Counted from the first letter of the stretch, positions 18,050 to 28,685 are shown. The stretch: 64,000 nt of DNA from Leptolyngbyaceae cyanobacterium (GCA_036703985.1 DATNQN010000057.1:62001-126000); one strand, 5' to 3'. A program made the numbers and translations. The notes: generated from the letters alone by a model not told the origin.

Positions 18050-18075
18050 AACCCGCCTATGCGGGTTTAATTTTT
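18050..18075 (+). terminator. Rho-independent terminator closing the ParA/ParB-like pair
   Basis: Perfect seven-base stem AACCCGC / GCGGGTT with a four-base loop, followed by TAATTTTT. It lies 35 bases after the ParB-like stop codon. Confidence 0.85.
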
Positions 18076-18122
18076 GATTAACGAATTTTCTAAGGGGAAA
18101 GACATTAGGTGTCTATAATCTC

Positions 18123-19271
18123 CTATTCCTGTAAACCAACTGCCTCAGAAATATGAGACAAACCCCTTTCCTCCAACTTATTCAACAAACCTTGTAAAAT
18201 TCGTTTCACCATCCAAGGCCCTTCGTAAATCCAACCGGTGTAAGTTTGAATCAAACTAGCACCAGCCGTAATTTTTTCCCAAGCATCGTCGGCGGTAAAG
18301 ATACCTCCCACGCCGATAATCGGTAATTGACCTTTAGTTTCTCGCCAAATTACCCGGATAATTTCTGTAGAACGTTCCCGCAGAGGTGCGCCGCTGATAC
18401 CGCCTGCTTCTTCCGTAATTAATTTTCCAGTAGCAGAAACTCGCTTAGTTCTCAGATTTTCCCGACTGATGGTAGTGTTAGTAGCAATGATGCCAGCTAA
18501 CTTATGGGTGGTTGCCACTTCTATCACGTCGCCGATCGCTTCCCATTCCAGATCCGGTGAAATCTTGACTAGAATTGGCTTAAGACCTTGGTTCTCTTCT
18601 TGTAAAGCAGACAAGATAGCGCTCAATTGGGGGGCTTCTTGGAGCGATCGCAAACCCGGGGTGTTGGGTGAAGAAACGTTGACCACAAAGTAATCGCCCC
18701 AATCTTTCAGCAGGCGAAAACTACCAACATAGTCAGACGGCGCATCAGATAATGGTGTTACCTTAGATTTACCCAGGTTAATCCCGATCGGAATCGGTCT
18801 AAGACGATGCTGCCAAGTCAGGAAAAGCTGAGTAGCCATTACCTCAGCGCCATCGTTATTAAAACCCATGCGGTTCAAACCCGCTTTGTCCAAGGGCAGT
18901 CGAAATAACCGAGGGCGGGGGTTCCCTGGTTGAGACCACAAGGTCACCGTACCTAGTTCGGCAAAACCAAAACCAAAACTCGACCAAGCACTCGAAGCCG
19001 TACCGTTCTTATCAAACCCAGCCGCTAATCCCATTGGGTTTTTAAAGAGTAGGGCTGTCCCGTTGCCATCAGTTAGCAGCTTTTGTTCGAGGCGTGCATC
19101 TGTAAGACAACAAGAGAGCTCTATTTGGTTTTGCATCCATTTAGCTGGAATGCTAGAGCCTTTGGCGGCTAACCAGTTGAGAAATTGAATGGTTTGTTCG
19201 TGCAACCATTCCGGATCGCTTTTCAAGACATTAAACAACAGGGGACGTAAACCTGCTCGATATATATCCAA
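18123..19271 (-). CDS. pyrD: Dihydroorotate dehydrogenase (quinone), class 2
   Basis: FMN enzyme oxidising dihydroorotate to orotate with quinone as acceptor, bound peripherally to the membrane. Diagnostic parts are the N-terminal amphipathic stretch [13 protein letters not shown], the FMN site [44 protein letters not shown] with the class-2 catalytic Ser, and IGVGGIF. No ATG lies upstream of the conserved N-terminus. The TTG at 19271, opening [10 protein letters not shown], gives the usual 382 residues and is the best start. It follows the ParA/ParB-like island in convergent orientation, and it serves the same pathway as the pyrC copy at 2.6 kb. Confidence 0.9.
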   Translation of the reverse strand: MDIYRAGLRPLLFNVLKSDPEWLHEQTIQFLNWLAAKGSSIPAKWMQNQIELSCCLTDARLEQKLLTDGNGTALLFKNPMGLAAGFDKNGTASSAWSSFGFGFAELGTVTLWSQPGNPRPRLFRLPLDKAGLNRMGFNNDGAEVMATQLFLTWQHRLRPIPIGINLGKSKVTPLSDAPSDYVGSFRLLKDWGDYFVVNVSSPNTPGLRSLQEAPQLSAILSALQEENQGLKPILVKISPDLEWEAIGDVIEVATTHKLAGIIATNTTISRENLRTKRVSATGKLITEEAGGISGAPLRERSTEIIRVIWRETKGQLPIIGVGGIFTADDAWEKITAGASLIQTYTGWIYEGPWMVKRILQGLLNKLEERGLSHISEAVGLQE

Positions 19272-19513
19272 GGCTCTTAAGTGGTAGTAGGTAGTAGAAG
19301 ACAAATAGGTAATTGGCCATAGAGGAATAGGGACTCGGGATTGGGAATAATTTATTAGGGAAACTCTCAGAAGTAACAAGAGCAGGAGAGCAATTTTGAT
19401 GCTTTATCCTCGATCGTTTATCCTTCCTTTTTCCCAGATCTAGTTTCCAATTCCCTTTGTAAGTAGATTTTACCCATTACCCTCTACCCATTACCCAACG
19501 GGGGTGACAACAG

Positions 19514-22399
19514 ATGGGCCAGCAACAACAACCGATTACTGAAGATAAAAAACTCGTTACTTTAGGGCGTGTCCTCCAAACCTTGCGGGAAGAGGATAAC
19601 GTCGATGTTTTACTGGAAACAACCGTAAATTACCTCCAAACTGAGTTTAATTACAGCTTAGTGTGGATTGGCTTTTACGATCGCTTAGACCATCGCATTT
19701 TAGGAAAGGGAGGAATTACCCCGACAGGAGACGTGAGTTTCCTCAAAACCAGGATTTTCCTCAATCCAGGCGACCTCTTAGAACAAGTGGTAATTCAGCT
19801 GCGACCTATAGGCGTTCCCGATTTACAAAAGGAAACCCGGGCTGGGGAATGGCGCAAAGCCGCAGCCAATTTTAATATACGGGGGACTCTAATTTTTCCG
19901 ATCCGATATCGCGATCGCTGTTTCGGCGTAGTTTTAATGGGAACCGCAGGATGGGGCGTCTCTCCCCGTCCGGAAGAAAAAGCCCGCCTTTCCATGCTGT
20001 TAGGGACTCTGGGAGCTTCCCTCAATCAAATCGAAGCAGACTGGAACCGTCAGCGAACCAAACGCCCCGACGAACCGATGTTTCGCATTTTGGAGCAATT
20101 GCGGGAACGCGCTTCGAGTTGGCAGCGTATGGAAGCGATCGTCAGCGAAACCCATCAATTTATTACCCCTACTCGTACTAATATCTACTGGTTCGAGCAA
20201 GAACGGCGCTATTTTTGGCGGCGAGTCAGCAACCGACAGGTAGGGATCGGAGATGGGTCGGCAGTAGCTTCCGGAATCACCGTTCAAGAATCTGGCGGTT
20301 TTTATAATGCCCTAATCGGGGATCAGATAGTTTCGATCGGAGAAGCTCATAGTTCTTTAAAAGCCGACATTACCAGCCGATTATTACAACGATTAGGGGT
20401 CAGAAGTCTTTTAGCCGCTCCTATTCGTTTGGGTGACGAACTGTTGGGTTTTTTATCTGTAGAAGGTAGCGAACCTCGGATTTGGAAGGAAGAAGAAAAA
20501 AATTTCGTGCGCGGTGCTGCTCAATTAATTGCTTTGATTTCTCCTATAGAACAAATGGAAGCTACGATCGAGCAAACCAAGCAAGACCAATTGTTGACAT
20601 CGGAAATCACCTCTGCAATTACCAGCGAAGAGGATTGGCAAAAAACATTAAAAGTTTGTACCGAACAATTAACCGGTCGCTTGCAAATCGATCGCTTATT
20701 AGTGCTGCTATTCGATCCCGACCAAAAACAATTTGAAGTTTGTTATCAACACCATCCAGTTAACCGAAGACCGCTCTCTCAATCAGTCATTAAAGATGGT
20801 TCCGGACATCCGGCAACTCACGTTTTACCCAATTTAACTCAAGTGGATTGGCTATTGCTGGAACGTAGCAAAGAACCAGTGGGAATCGAAGATTTATCTA
20901 ACGATTTAAAACTGCTAGTTTGGCGTAATCTCTTCTTAGAAGCGGGAGTAAGGAGCGTGCTAACCTGCAATACCACGCTGGGAAGACCGTTGACGGGATT
21001 GTTATTAGTCAGTTGTGAAAATGCTCGAACGTGGACGGCTACCGAACGAGAAATTTTTCGGATCGTCAGCCAACAAATTGGTTTGATTCTGAATCAATGG
21101 CGACTCAATAAAGAATGCGCTAAGCAACAAAAGAATTACCAATCTTTGCAATGGGCTTTTTCCACCATGCAGCAGGCGCAAACCGTAAGCCAGATCGAGG
21201 CAGCTGCTCTGGGGGCGATCGCTTCTATGGTACAAGCTCCGATGGCTGCTTTGGTTACTTGGTCGCCTGGGAGTAAGGAGGGTCAAATTTTAACTACTCC
21301 GATTACTAATCCTAAATTTGCGATCGATGCGGAATTTACCGTTCCGGTACATACAGATGAACTGATTCAAGAAATTCTCTTTACTGATGGTTTATTGATT
21401 AAAAATGCGGAAACTTTACCTACAGCTACCCGCCGTTGGCTTTGCGGCGAGGGAATAGGGGAAGTTTTGGCGATTGCTTTAAGAACGACTCCCGATCATG
21501 CTCCTACAGGGATAGCTCTGTTTGTGAAGGGTGCGGGAGAACCTTGGCAAGAAAGCATTCTACCGATGTTTGGCTTGTTAATTTCTCAATTTGCTTGGTC
21601 GCGTCGGTTTATGATGCTGATTGCTTCTTTGCAACAGGAACGACAAGAATTACAATGTTTAAATTGGTACAAACATCGCCTAATAGAAGATTTTTACTTG
21701 AAAAATAAAGGAATATCTAAGGATTTAGGTAATGGTCAGTCTTCATCTACGTTAAATGGACTATCTTCAATTTCTCAAATGCTAGCGAGGGAACAATGGA
21801 AAACGAAAATAAAAGGTTCTGAAAAACTAGCTATCCAAGAAAAAGAAGTAACTGTTAAAACAGAAGATTCCGTTAGGTTAGCTAGTTTATTGAGGCGAAG
21901 TCTAGAGCGTATAGATGGTTTAATTAAACAGCGCCGGATTTGGACTCAATTGCATGATGCTGGCGGCGAGAACGCGCTGACTAGCAGTTTGTGTAAAAGT
22001 TTGGATGTAGTAAAAATTGAACTGGTGCTTTACGAGGTGCTTTTGAGCGCTTGCGATCGATGTGCCAATGGAGGCAGAATCGATATTTGGTATCGACCTT
22101 TTAAAAAGGATAATGCCATCATTAGCGGGAATTTAACCAATCTTTCACCAGTAGACTTTTATCCCTCATCATTTATCGAGCTTTCGATTACTGACAACGG
22201 CACTATCGACCCCCAACTAATTACCGATCTCCAACAAGTTCCCCTAGATGAATTGGCTCCGTCTACTCTAGATAAACCACCAGGATTGCATTTGCGAATC
22301 TGCCAACTTTTGCTCAGACCGATGGGATGCGAACTGAGTTTATATCAAATGGATGATGGCAGAATAGTCAGCCGTTTGATCGTCCCACTCGATAATTAG
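19514..22399 (+). CDS. Multi-GAF protein with a kinase-like ATPase tail
   Basis: A 961-residue cytoplasmic sensor-type protein. Three to four GAF domains can be seen: about 20-170 (DVLLETTVNYLQTEFNYSLVW), about 200-350 (QRLGVRSLLAAPIRLGDELL), about 370-545 (AGVRSVLTCNTTL) and possibly 570-720. Residues about 830-960 look like a HATPase_c domain (LVLYEVLLSACDRCANGG as N-box, LSITDNGTIDP as the D-box, PPGLHLRICQLLLRPMG as the G-box region), but no HisKA phospho-acceptor motif SHELRxP was found. It may therefore be a non-histidine ATPase or a degenerate kinase. No bilin-binding Cys could be assigned with confidence. It is divergent from pyrD; the promoter lies in a 240-base spacer containing CCCATTACC repeats. 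Confidence 0.8.
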   Translation: MGQQQQPITEDKKLVTLGRVLQTLREEDNVDVLLETTVNYLQTEFNYSLVWIGFYDRLDHRILGKGGITPTGDVSFLKTRIFLNPGDLLEQVVIQLRPIGVPDLQKETRAGEWRKAAANFNIRGTLIFPIRYRDRCFGVVLMGTAGWGVSPRPEEKARLSMLLGTLGASLNQIEADWNRQRTKRPDEPMFRILEQLRERASSWQRMEAIVSETHQFITPTRTNIYWFEQERRYFWRRVSNRQVGIGDGSAVASGITVQESGGFYNALIGDQIVSIGEAHSSLKADITSRLLQRLGVRSLLAAPIRLGDELLGFLSVEGSEPRIWKEEEKNFVRGAAQLIALISPIEQMEATIEQTKQDQLLTSEITSAITSEEDWQKTLKVCTEQLTGRLQIDRLLVLLFDPDQKQFEVCYQHHPVNRRPLSQSVIKDGSGHPATHVLPNLTQVDWLLLERSKEPVGIEDLSNDLKLLVWRNLFLEAGVRSVLTCNTTLGRPLTGLLLVSCENARTWTATEREIFRIVSQQIGLILNQWRLNKECAKQQKNYQSLQWAFSTMQQAQTVSQIEAAALGAIASMVQAPMAALVTWSPGSKEGQILTTPITNPKFAIDAEFTVPVHTDELIQEILFTDGLLIKNAETLPTATRRWLCGEGIGEVLAIALRTTPDHAPTGIALFVKGAGEPWQESILPMFGLLISQFAWSRRFMMLIASLQQERQELQCLNWYKHRLIEDFYLKNKGISKDLGNGQSSSTLNGLSSISQMLAREQWKTKIKGSEKLAIQEKEVTVKTEDSVRLASLLRRSLERIDGLIKQRRIWTQLHDAGGENALTSSLCKSLDVVKIELVLYEVLLSACDRCANGGRIDIWYRPFKKDNAIISGNLTNLSPVDFYPSSFIELSITDNGTIDPQLITDLQQVPLDELAPSTLDKPPGLHLRICQLLLRPMGCELSLYQMDDGRIVSRLIVPLDN

Positions 22400-22405
22400 A
22401 AAATA

Positions 22406-22463
22406 GGGTGAAGGAATAAGTGAATAAATGATTTAATTTATCACCTTCACCCTTCATCCTTTT
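22406..22463. terminator. Inverted repeat between convergent GAF gene and secA
   Basis: GGGTGAAGG (22406-22414) pairs with CCTTCACCC (22444-22452), followed on the plus strand by TTCATCCTTTTCTTT. It separates two genes converging from opposite strands, so it probably terminates the plus-strand transcript. It also resembles the GGATGAAG repeat family of other spacers here. Confidence 0.6.
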
Positions 22464-22465
22464 CT

Positions 22466-25249
22466 TTATTGCATTTGCGGCTGAAATTGGAACAAAGAAT
22501 AGACCACATTCCGACGAATGGCTGTCATCATTTCCAAGAAAGTTTCGTAACCTTCACTCTTATACTCGACCAACGGGTCTTTTTGGCCGTAACCGCGAAG
22601 TCCCACGCTTTCCCGCAAAGCATCCATTGCTTGCAAGTGCTCTCGCCAGAGAGTATCGATTTGCTGCAAGATAAAGAAGCGTTCGGCTTGTCGCATCAAT
22701 CCGGGCTGTAATTGCTCGATTTGTGCTTCTTTCAAGTCATAAGCAATGCGTACTTGCTCGTGGAGGAATGCCTTAATCTCTCCAACTGACAAATCTTCTA
22801 ACTGATTTGGTTCCATATCGGAAAGCAGATAAACAAATTCCTTCACTTTACTGACCAATTTGCCTAACTCCCACTCTTCGGAAGGCAATTCGGGGTTAAT
22901 GTAAGCATCCACGATGTCATCCATCGTTTTTTCGCCATACTTGATCACTTGTTCCTTTAAGTCTTGACCTTCCAAAACGCGGCGACGTTCGGCGTAGATA
23001 GCACGACGCTGATTATTCATCACTTCGTCGTACTCGAATACCTGTTTGCGGATGTCGTAATAGTAGGTTTCGACTTTTTTCTGAGCGCCTTCTAGAGAGC
23101 GGGTGAGCATTCCCGATTCTATAGGCATATCTTCTTCTACTCGGAAAGCATTCATCAAGCCGGCTACCCTGTCCCCGCCGAAAATCCGCAGCAAGTTATC
23201 TTCCAAACTGAGGAAAAACTTGGTTGAACCCGGGTCACCTTGGCGAGCGGCGCGTCCCCGTAATTGGTTATCAATACGACGAGATTCGTGACGTTCGGTA
23301 CCGATGACGTGCAAGCCACCAACACTTACTACTTCTTCGTGTTCGCGGCTGGTGTATTGTTCGTAAGTTTTGCGAATGACATTATAAACTTCCCGCAGTT
23401 TTTGGATTACTGGGTCTTCAGTTGGCGCTTTTTCAGCCGCTACCGCTACTTTATCTTCTGCTTCTAATTCCGATAAGCTATTTTCTCCGTATTCTCGCAC
23501 GGCAAATTCCACTGCTTCTTTGAGCATCTTTTCGGTTTCCCGCGATAGTTCGACTGGGAAAATTTGCGGTGATGCTTTCCAAGTTTTCATTTTTTTGCCT
23601 GGGGCAAAACCAACACCGCCACCGCGATCGGCTTCTGCACCGGGTACTCGCACGGGAGAAAGTTGCTCCTCTTCTTCTGGTTGTACGACGCGAGGCATAA
23701 AATATTCCCGCAATTTTAGCCGCGCCATGTAGTCGGCGTTACCACCCAAGATGATGTCTGTACCTCTACCCGCCATGTTAGTGGCAATGGTAACGGCTCC
23801 TTTGCGACCTGCTTGAGCGATAATTTCCGACTCTCTTTCCACGTTTTCTGGTTTCGCGTTGAGAAGATTGTGAGGAACTCGCTTTTCTTGCAATAAAGCA
23901 CTCAGTACTTCTGATTTTTCTACGCTGGTAGTTCCTACCAATATAGGGCGACCGAGTTCGTGCATTTGGGCGCATTCTTCAGCTACTGCTCGCCATTTAG
24001 CTGTTTCTGTTTTGTATACTACATCTGATACGTCTCGCCGGATGTTTTTACGATTAGTGGGGATAATCGTCACTTCCAGCTTGTAAATCTTTTCAAATTC
24101 TGCTTCTTCTGTTTTGGCGGTACCGGTCATGCCGCCTAGTTTGGGATACAGCAAAAACAGGTTTTGATAAGTAATGGTAGCGAGTGTTTGGGTTTCCGCT
24201 TGAATTTCGACGCTTTCTTTAGCTTCTATAGCTTGGTGCAACCCATCGCTCCAGCGTCTGCCCTGCATGACTCTACCGGTAAATTCATCAACGATTACTA
24301 CTTCTCCGTTGCGGACGATGTAGTTAACGTCTTTGATAAATAGTTCTTTGGCTTTAATGGCGTTGAAAACATAGTGCGCCCAAGGGTCGTTGGGGTCGTA
24401 GAGATCCGTGACTTCCAGTAGTTTTTCGGCTTGGGCAAATCCTTCGTCGGAAAGGATGACGTTACGAGCTTTTTCGTCTACTTCGTAATGCTCGTCTTTA
24501 TTCAGACCTGCTGCTACTAAGGAAGCTCGAATGTATTTCTCGCTGGGACGTTCCACCTGACCGGAGATAATCAAGGGGGTGCGTGCTTCGTCGATCAAGA
24601 TCGAGTCTACTTCGTCGATAATGCAGTAGTTGAAGGGACGCTGCACTACTTCGGCCATTGAAGAGGCCATGTTGTCCCGCAAGTAATCGAATCCGATTTC
24701 GCTATTGGTGGCGTAGGTGATATCGCAATGATAATTTTTCTGGCGTTCGCTTGGGTTCATACCTTGCTGGATCAGCCCGACGCTCAATCCGAGAAAGCGA
24801 TGAATTTGCCCCATCCATTCGGCGTCGCGCTTGGCCAAGTAATCGTTCACGGTAATGACGTGTACGCCTTTACCGGTGAGGGCGTTTAGATAGGCGGGTA
24901 GGGTCGCGACTAAGGTTTTGCCTTCCCCGGTTTTCATTTCAGCTATTTGTCCGGTATGGAGGATGATGCCACCTAATAGTTGTACGTCAAAGTGGCGCAT
25001 CCCTAAAACGCGGCTACCTGCTTCGCGGACTACGGCGAATGCTTCTGGCAGGATTTCATCCAGCAATTCTTTCTCCTCGTTAGGAGTTTTGGCTTTGGCC
25101 AATCGCTGTTTGAATTCGGCTGTTTTACCTATAAGCTCTCGATCGGATAGAGCTTGAATTTCTTCTTCGAGGACGTTTATATCGGCAACGTAAGGCTGGT
25201 ATTTTTTGAGCTTACGAGCGTTTGGATCGCCCAGCAAACTTTTTAACAT
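22466..25249 (-). CDS. secA: Preprotein translocase ATPase SecA
   Basis: SecA drives protein export through SecYEG at the plasma and thylakoid membranes. The 927-residue chain is complete. The Walker A region reads [18 protein letters not shown], the DEAD-type box is [17 protein letters not shown], and nucleotide-fold 2 carries [14 protein letters not shown] and [16 protein letters not shown] preprotein cross-linking region and the helical scaffold follow. An extra segment about 515-625 with [14 protein letters not shown] and a Gly-rich stretch is typical of cyanobacterial SecA. The C-terminus lacks the zinc-binding CxCxSGxxxxxC tail of E. coli SecA. A hairpin with a T-run lies about 60 bases upstream. 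Confidence 0.97.
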   Translation of the reverse strand: MLKSLLGDPNARKLKKYQPYVADINVLEEEIQALSDRELIGKTAEFKQRLAKAKTPNEEKELLDEILPEAFAVVREAGSRVLGMRHFDVQLLGGIILHTGQIAEMKTGEGKTLVATLPAYLNALTGKGVHVITVNDYLAKRDAEWMGQIHRFLGLSVGLIQQGMNPSERQKNYHCDITYATNSEIGFDYLRDNMASSMAEVVQRPFNYCIIDEVDSILIDEARTPLIISGQVERPSEKYIRASLVAAGLNKDEHYEVDEKARNVILSDEGFAQAEKLLEVTDLYDPNDPWAHYVFNAIKAKELFIKDVNYIVRNGEVVIVDEFTGRVMQGRRWSDGLHQAIEAKESVEIQAETQTLATITYQNLFLLYPKLGGMTGTAKTEEAEFEKIYKLEVTIIPTNRKNIRRDVSDVVYKTETAKWRAVAEECAQMHELGRPILVGTTSVEKSEVLSALLQEKRVPHNLLNAKPENVERESEIIAQAGRKGAVTIATNMAGRGTDIILGGNADYMARLKLREYFMPRVVQPEEEEQLSPVRVPGAEADRGGGVGFAPGKKMKTWKASPQIFPVELSRETEKMLKEAVEFAVREYGENSLSELEAEDKVAVAAEKAPTEDPVIQKLREVYNVIRKTYEQYTSREHEEVVSVGGLHVIGTERHESRRIDNQLRGRAARQGDPGSTKFFLSLEDNLLRIFGGDRVAGLMNAFRVEEDMPIESGMLTRSLEGAQKKVETYYYDIRKQVFEYDEVMNNQRRAIYAERRRVLEGQDLKEQVIKYGEKTMDDIVDAYINPELPSEEWELGKLVSKVKEFVYLLSDMEPNQLEDLSVGEIKAFLHEQVRIAYDLKEAQIEQLQPGLMRQAERFFILQQIDTLWREHLQAMDALRESVGLRGYGQKDPLVEYKSEGYETFLEMMTAIRRNVVYSLFQFQPQMQ

Positions 25250-25677
25250 GGCAGGAGAAGGAACGCTCAGGTTTTGTAGTTGTTTGTTTTTAGTTTTTAT
25301 TTGTCAAAAATCATCGGTCAGTTGTGGTTGACCGTGATTGTTGACCTATGAATCTTGACCACTGGAGAATGTTATCTTTTTTTGTGTCTACCTTCTAAAT
25401 AATTAGAAATATCTAGTTGGTAAGGAAGACTCCCCAACTTGTCTGGGATGACCGCTCGTGCAGATTGCACGGTATCTTCATCGTATCATCCTCAATTTAG
25501 GGGTTGTTTGTGGGGAAATTGCCCAAATTGGGTGGTAATTTCTACCTACATTTAGATTGAGAATGCGATCGCCATAAAATGAAAAGTGAAGTATGAATAT
25601 TAAATAGTTCTTTTCTTCGGCTTTTCATTCGATCGCATTCTCACCGTGCTTTTCTCCTCCAGGGTCAAAAAATTTTT
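25250..25677. other. Spacer upstream of secA
   Basis: No gene is seen. The secA-proximal part holds a hairpin with a T-run on the minus strand (25309-25339). The rest is AT-rich with a GCGATCGC-related octamer near 25566 and GCATTC-type repeats (GAATGCGATCG near 25562; CGATCGCATTC near 25631) that form a loose inverted pair. Confidence 0.5.
25309..25339 (-). terminator. Hairpin with T-run in the secA leader
   Basis: Eleven paired bases with one bulge: left arm 25309-25320, right arm 25329-25339, loop of eight. On the minus strand the stem is directly followed by TTTTTG, so it reads as an intrinsic terminator pointing at secA about 60 bases before its ATG. It could end the cytochrome transcript or act as an attenuator of secA. 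Confidence 0.6.
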
Positions 25678-26253
25678 TTACGGGGCATTTTGCCATTCAG
25701 AGGAGAGGGTGCGGAAGTCGTATTCCGTCACTCTAGGGTGACAGGAGACGCAGCTACCTAATGCAAGGGATGGAGATAATTTTACTTGTGGATGAAGCGC
25801 TCGAAAGTAACGAGACTGAATTACTCGATAAGGAGTTCTTTCTTCCTCTGGCGATCGGGCGCGGGAGAAGGTTCGCAAATATTCCCACACCAATAAGCGT
25901 TCCGGATCTACCAGCGGTTTTAATTCTTTTCCGTAGTGTTGCGAATCTTGAATAATATCTAACCAGGTTTCGGTGGGAAGTGTTGCTGGCGGTACTCCAA
26001 TATGACAACTAGCGCAGTTTTTCAGGTATAGCTCTTGTCCCAATTGATATCTTTGGGGCACTATGTCAACCGTACCCGTCCGAGATACCGAAATTACTGG
26101 TTGACTTTGGGCTGGCAATTCGGTGACCAGCGTTAAACACCAGCTGACGATCGCGCTCCCCAAACAGAGCAACAGCAATAAACCGATTAGCTTCTGCCGT
26201 TTTCGGAGGAGATAAGTATTTGGTCTTACTTGCTGTTGTCTTTCACCGAACAT
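25678..26253 (-). CDS. Dihaem c-type cytochrome, membrane-anchored
   Basis: A 191-residue exported haem protein. An N-terminal membrane segment (about 22-43) precedes the periplasmic or lumenal part. Two CxxCH haem sites are present: CASCH (about 80) and CVSCH (about 168), the second near the C-terminus. Between them is a charged linker with RSPEEERTPYRV. It resembles the cytochrome c proteins of unknown role found near photosynthetic genes in cyanobacteria, but I cannot name a family member. It is on the same strand as secA, 428 bases upstream. Confidence 0.82.
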   Translation of the reverse strand: MFGERQQQVRPNTYLLRKRQKLIGLLLLLCLGSAIVSWCLTLVTELPAQSQPVISVSRTGTVDIVPQRYQLGQELYLKNCASCHIGVPPATLPTETWLDIIQDSQHYGKELKPLVDPERLLVWEYLRTFSRARSPEEERTPYRVIQSRYFRALHPQVKLSPSLALGSCVSCHPRVTEYDFRTLSSEWQNAP

Positions 26254-26585
26254 AATTTTCAGGATTTATCAATATCAACCTAGTGGTTGAGTCATTTATT
26301 CTAATAAATTTGATTACTTGTCAAGGGTGGAATGTTTAGATAGGCTGCTTCTAGTATAGGCTTCCCAGGGCGATCGACAAGTGCGACTATAAAGACAAAA
26401 AAGACGGCTATCAGTTTGACGCCGGTACAGTATACTTTTTTCGAGAAATGGGCAAAAGTAAACGGAAAAAAGGATAAACATTTAATTATACAATGATTTT
26501 CCGGCTTTTTTTCTCTCAATACCATTGCCAAAGCGTGCCGTCTTCAATCGGTAGCTAAAAATACTTTCAAAAAGATACCAGATAT
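26254..26585. other. Spacer between MoxR and cytochrome genes
   Basis: No supported gene. A 76-codon minus-strand frame with a short hydrophobic stretch exists, but it has no clear ribosome site or family likeness. TGCCGTCTTC and GACGGCTATC segments are present without clear structure. Confidence 0.45.
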
Positions 26586-27494
26586 TTAGGGAATCGGTAT
26601 AGAGCGAAGCAATCGTTCTACGATCGTTTTCGATCGTCGTCCGCCAGCCGAAATGATCCGATGGGAAAGCACGTAAGGAGCTAAAAACTTCACGTCATCA
26701 GGAATCACGTAATCTCTGCTATCGAGAAAAGCCAGTGCTTGGCTAGCCTTGTGTAAGGCAACCGTACCGCGAGGACTCACTCCCAAGTTAATTTCTTCAT
26801 CTTCTCTAGTCGCCCTAACCAAGTTAAGGATGTACTTTTGTAAGGAAGCCTCTACTTTGACTTGCCCGCACAGACGCCGTAATTCTAAAACCTCATCTAA
26901 AGAAATACAAGGTTTTAATTCATCGACATTCATCCCATCTTGGAGCCTTTGGAGCATTTGAAGTTCTTCTTCTGCTGTCGGATAACCCAAACTGAAGCAT
27001 AAGGTGAAGCGATCCATCTGAGCTTCTGGCAGAGGGAATGTTCCTTGATACTCGATCGGATTTTGAGTTGCGATCGCGAAAAACGGATTGGGTACCGGAC
27101 GGGAAACTCCATCTACAGTTACCTGCCGTTCTTCCATGACTTCCAGCAAAGCAGACTGAGTACGGGGCGTAGCGCGGTTAATTTCATCTGCTAATAGAAC
27201 GTTAGCAAATACCGGGCCGGCTAGAAATTCAAATTCGCTAGTGCTTTGATTCCAGATATTCGTTCCAGTGACATCGGTGGGGAGTAAGTCAGGAGTGCAT
27301 TGAATTCGTTGAAAGCGCCCGTCGATCGATCGAGCCAAGGATTTAGCCAGCAAAGTTTTGCCTACTCCGGGAACGTCCTCTAGTAGCGCATGACCCCCAG
27401 AGAGCAAAGCAACTAATACTAAGCGAATCGCATCTGCTTTGCCGACGATGGTACGGCCCAAGTTTTCGGTGAGAATTGCAATCTGTTCTCTCAT
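26586..27494 (-). CDS. MoxR-family AAA+ ATPase
   Basis: MoxR ATPases are chaperone-like AAA+ proteins, often paired with a DUF58/VWA-domain protein. The 302-residue chain has Walker A in ALLEDVPGVGKTLLA, Walker B LLADEINRATPRTQSALLE (with the MoxR DEINR), sensor 1 ATQNPIEYQGTFPLPEAQ and a C-terminal lid with GVSPRGTVALHKASQA. The expected DUF58 partner is not next to it: the downstream neighbour is the dihaem cytochrome and the upstream gene is ribF. The substrate complex is therefore unknown. Confidence 0.93.
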   Translation of the reverse strand: MREQIAILTENLGRTIVGKADAIRLVLVALLSGGHALLEDVPGVGKTLLAKSLARSIDGRFQRIQCTPDLLPTDVTGTNIWNQSTSEFEFLAGPVFANVLLADEINRATPRTQSALLEVMEERQVTVDGVSRPVPNPFFAIATQNPIEYQGTFPLPEAQMDRFTLCFSLGYPTAEEELQMLQRLQDGMNVDELKPCISLDEVLELRRLCGQVKVEASLQKYILNLVRATREDEEINLGVSPRGTVALHKASQALAFLDSRDYVIPDDVKFLAPYVLSHRIISAGGRRSKTIVERLLRSIPIP

Positions 27495-27575
27495 AAAGTG
27501 GGAAATCGGGAATTAAAAACTGGGATTTGCGGTTTAGATAAGTTATTCCGTTAAAATTATGATTCCCTATTTAAC

Positions 27576-28685
27576 TTATGTTCTGTCGTTTATTCCCAGT
27601 TCTGAATTTGTGATTTCTCTATCAAAACTGATGCGAGCAGCTATACAGTCGTTCTGAATCTGCTGTTTGAGGTCTTCTATGGAAGAAAATTTTTGCTCCG
27701 GACGGAGAAACTTTTCCAGGCTGAGAGTTAAAGCTTTGCCATATAAATCCCCAGACCAGTCTAACAAGTGAACTTCCACGGTCAGGCAGGTTCCATTAAT
27801 AGTGGGGCGGTATCCGATATTCATTACCCCTGCTTGCCACTCTTGTGCTGCCTTTGGGCATCCCGATTCTCCCATCGCTGGCTGTTGTTCGAGCAAAACT
27901 CTCACGGCATAAACTCCCAGACGGGGTAGTAATTTATCGCTAGGGATTTCCAAATTAGCTGTGGGAAATCCTAGAGTTCTACCTAGTTGCTGACCTTTTA
28001 CTACCAACCCTTTGAGCGTGTAAGATCTGCCCAGCATTCGATTGGCAGCTTCTATATTTCCTGATGCCAAGGCTTCTCGGATCGCAGAACTACTAATTCT
28101 TTCCCCTTGAGAGTTGTGGATGGGCACGATAATTACTTCTACATTGTATTGGGCGGCGATCGCCTGTAAATCAGTTGAAGTTCCCGATCGGCGATGTCCG
28201 AAACAAAAATCTTGTCCTATACTGACTCGCTTGGCTTTCAAGTGTCCCACGACGATCTGCTCGACAAACTCATGGGGGCTTAAATCAGCCAACGAACGAT
28301 TAAATGGTAACATTACCAATTGCTCAACCCCTAATAAATGCAATTGGTTTACTTTTTCTTCTATAGGTGTTAACAAACTACGAGTTTGCCCGGTAAAAAA
28401 CTCGCGAGGATGGGGATTAAAAGTGACAACGGTTGAGTAAGGGCGTTCGCTGACCGTTATTTTGTCAGTGTATTCGCCATAGCTTACTACAGACGAATCC
28501 AGGAACTTTTTATCTTCTGTCGAGCGAATTTTTTCCGGGTGAAATATCGCTAGACTGCTTTTTACTTCTAGTTCTGGCAATATCGGTTGTATAACCTGTT
28601 GATGCCCTCGATGTATCCCGTCAAAGTTTCCCAGGGCAACAGCGGTTGGAGTTAGAACGGTTGTTAGCGATGAGGTAAGCCACAC
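27576..28685 (-). CDS. ribF: Bifunctional riboflavin kinase / FAD synthetase
   Basis: RibF phosphorylates riboflavin to FMN (C-terminal domain) and adenylylates FMN to FAD (N-terminal domain). The N-terminal nucleotidyltransferase shows VALGNFDGIHRGHQ and TFNPHPREFF; the kinase domain shows LGFPTANLEIPSDKLLP and MNIGYRPTIN. Between the GNFDGIHRGH loop and TFNPHP lie about 50 residues where most bacterial RibF proteins have about 25, so there is an insertion of some 25 residues (rich in Glu, Lys, Ser). The GTG start is the only credible one. It is 81 bases upstream of moxR on the same strand and is possibly cotranscribed. Confidence 0.93.
   Translation of the reverse strand: MWLTSSLTTVLTPTAVALGNFDGIHRGHQQVIQPILPELEVKSSLAIFHPEKIRSTEDKKFLDSSVVSYGEYTDKITVSERPYSTVVTFNPHPREFFTGQTRSLLTPIEEKVNQLHLLGVEQLVMLPFNRSLADLSPHEFVEQIVVGHLKAKRVSIGQDFCFGHRRSGTSTDLQAIAAQYNVEVIIVPIHNSQGERISSSAIREALASGNIEAANRMLGRSYTLKGLVVKGQQLGRTLGFPTANLEIPSDKLLPRLGVYAVRVLLEQQPAMGESGCPKAAQEWQAGVMNIGYRPTINGTCLTVEVHLLDWSGDLYGKALTLSLEKFLRPEQKFSSIEDLKQQIQNDCIAARISFDREITNSELGINDRT

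Noticed and set aside
19272-19379. Extended N-terminus for dihydroorotate dehydrogenase
   Set aside because: The upstream codons start with TTG, are not conserved in type, and the TTG at 19271 fits the family start.
26301-26531. 76-codon frame between the MoxR and cytochrome genes
   Set aside because: It has a short hydrophobic stretch but no family likeness, no ribosome site and mixed composition.
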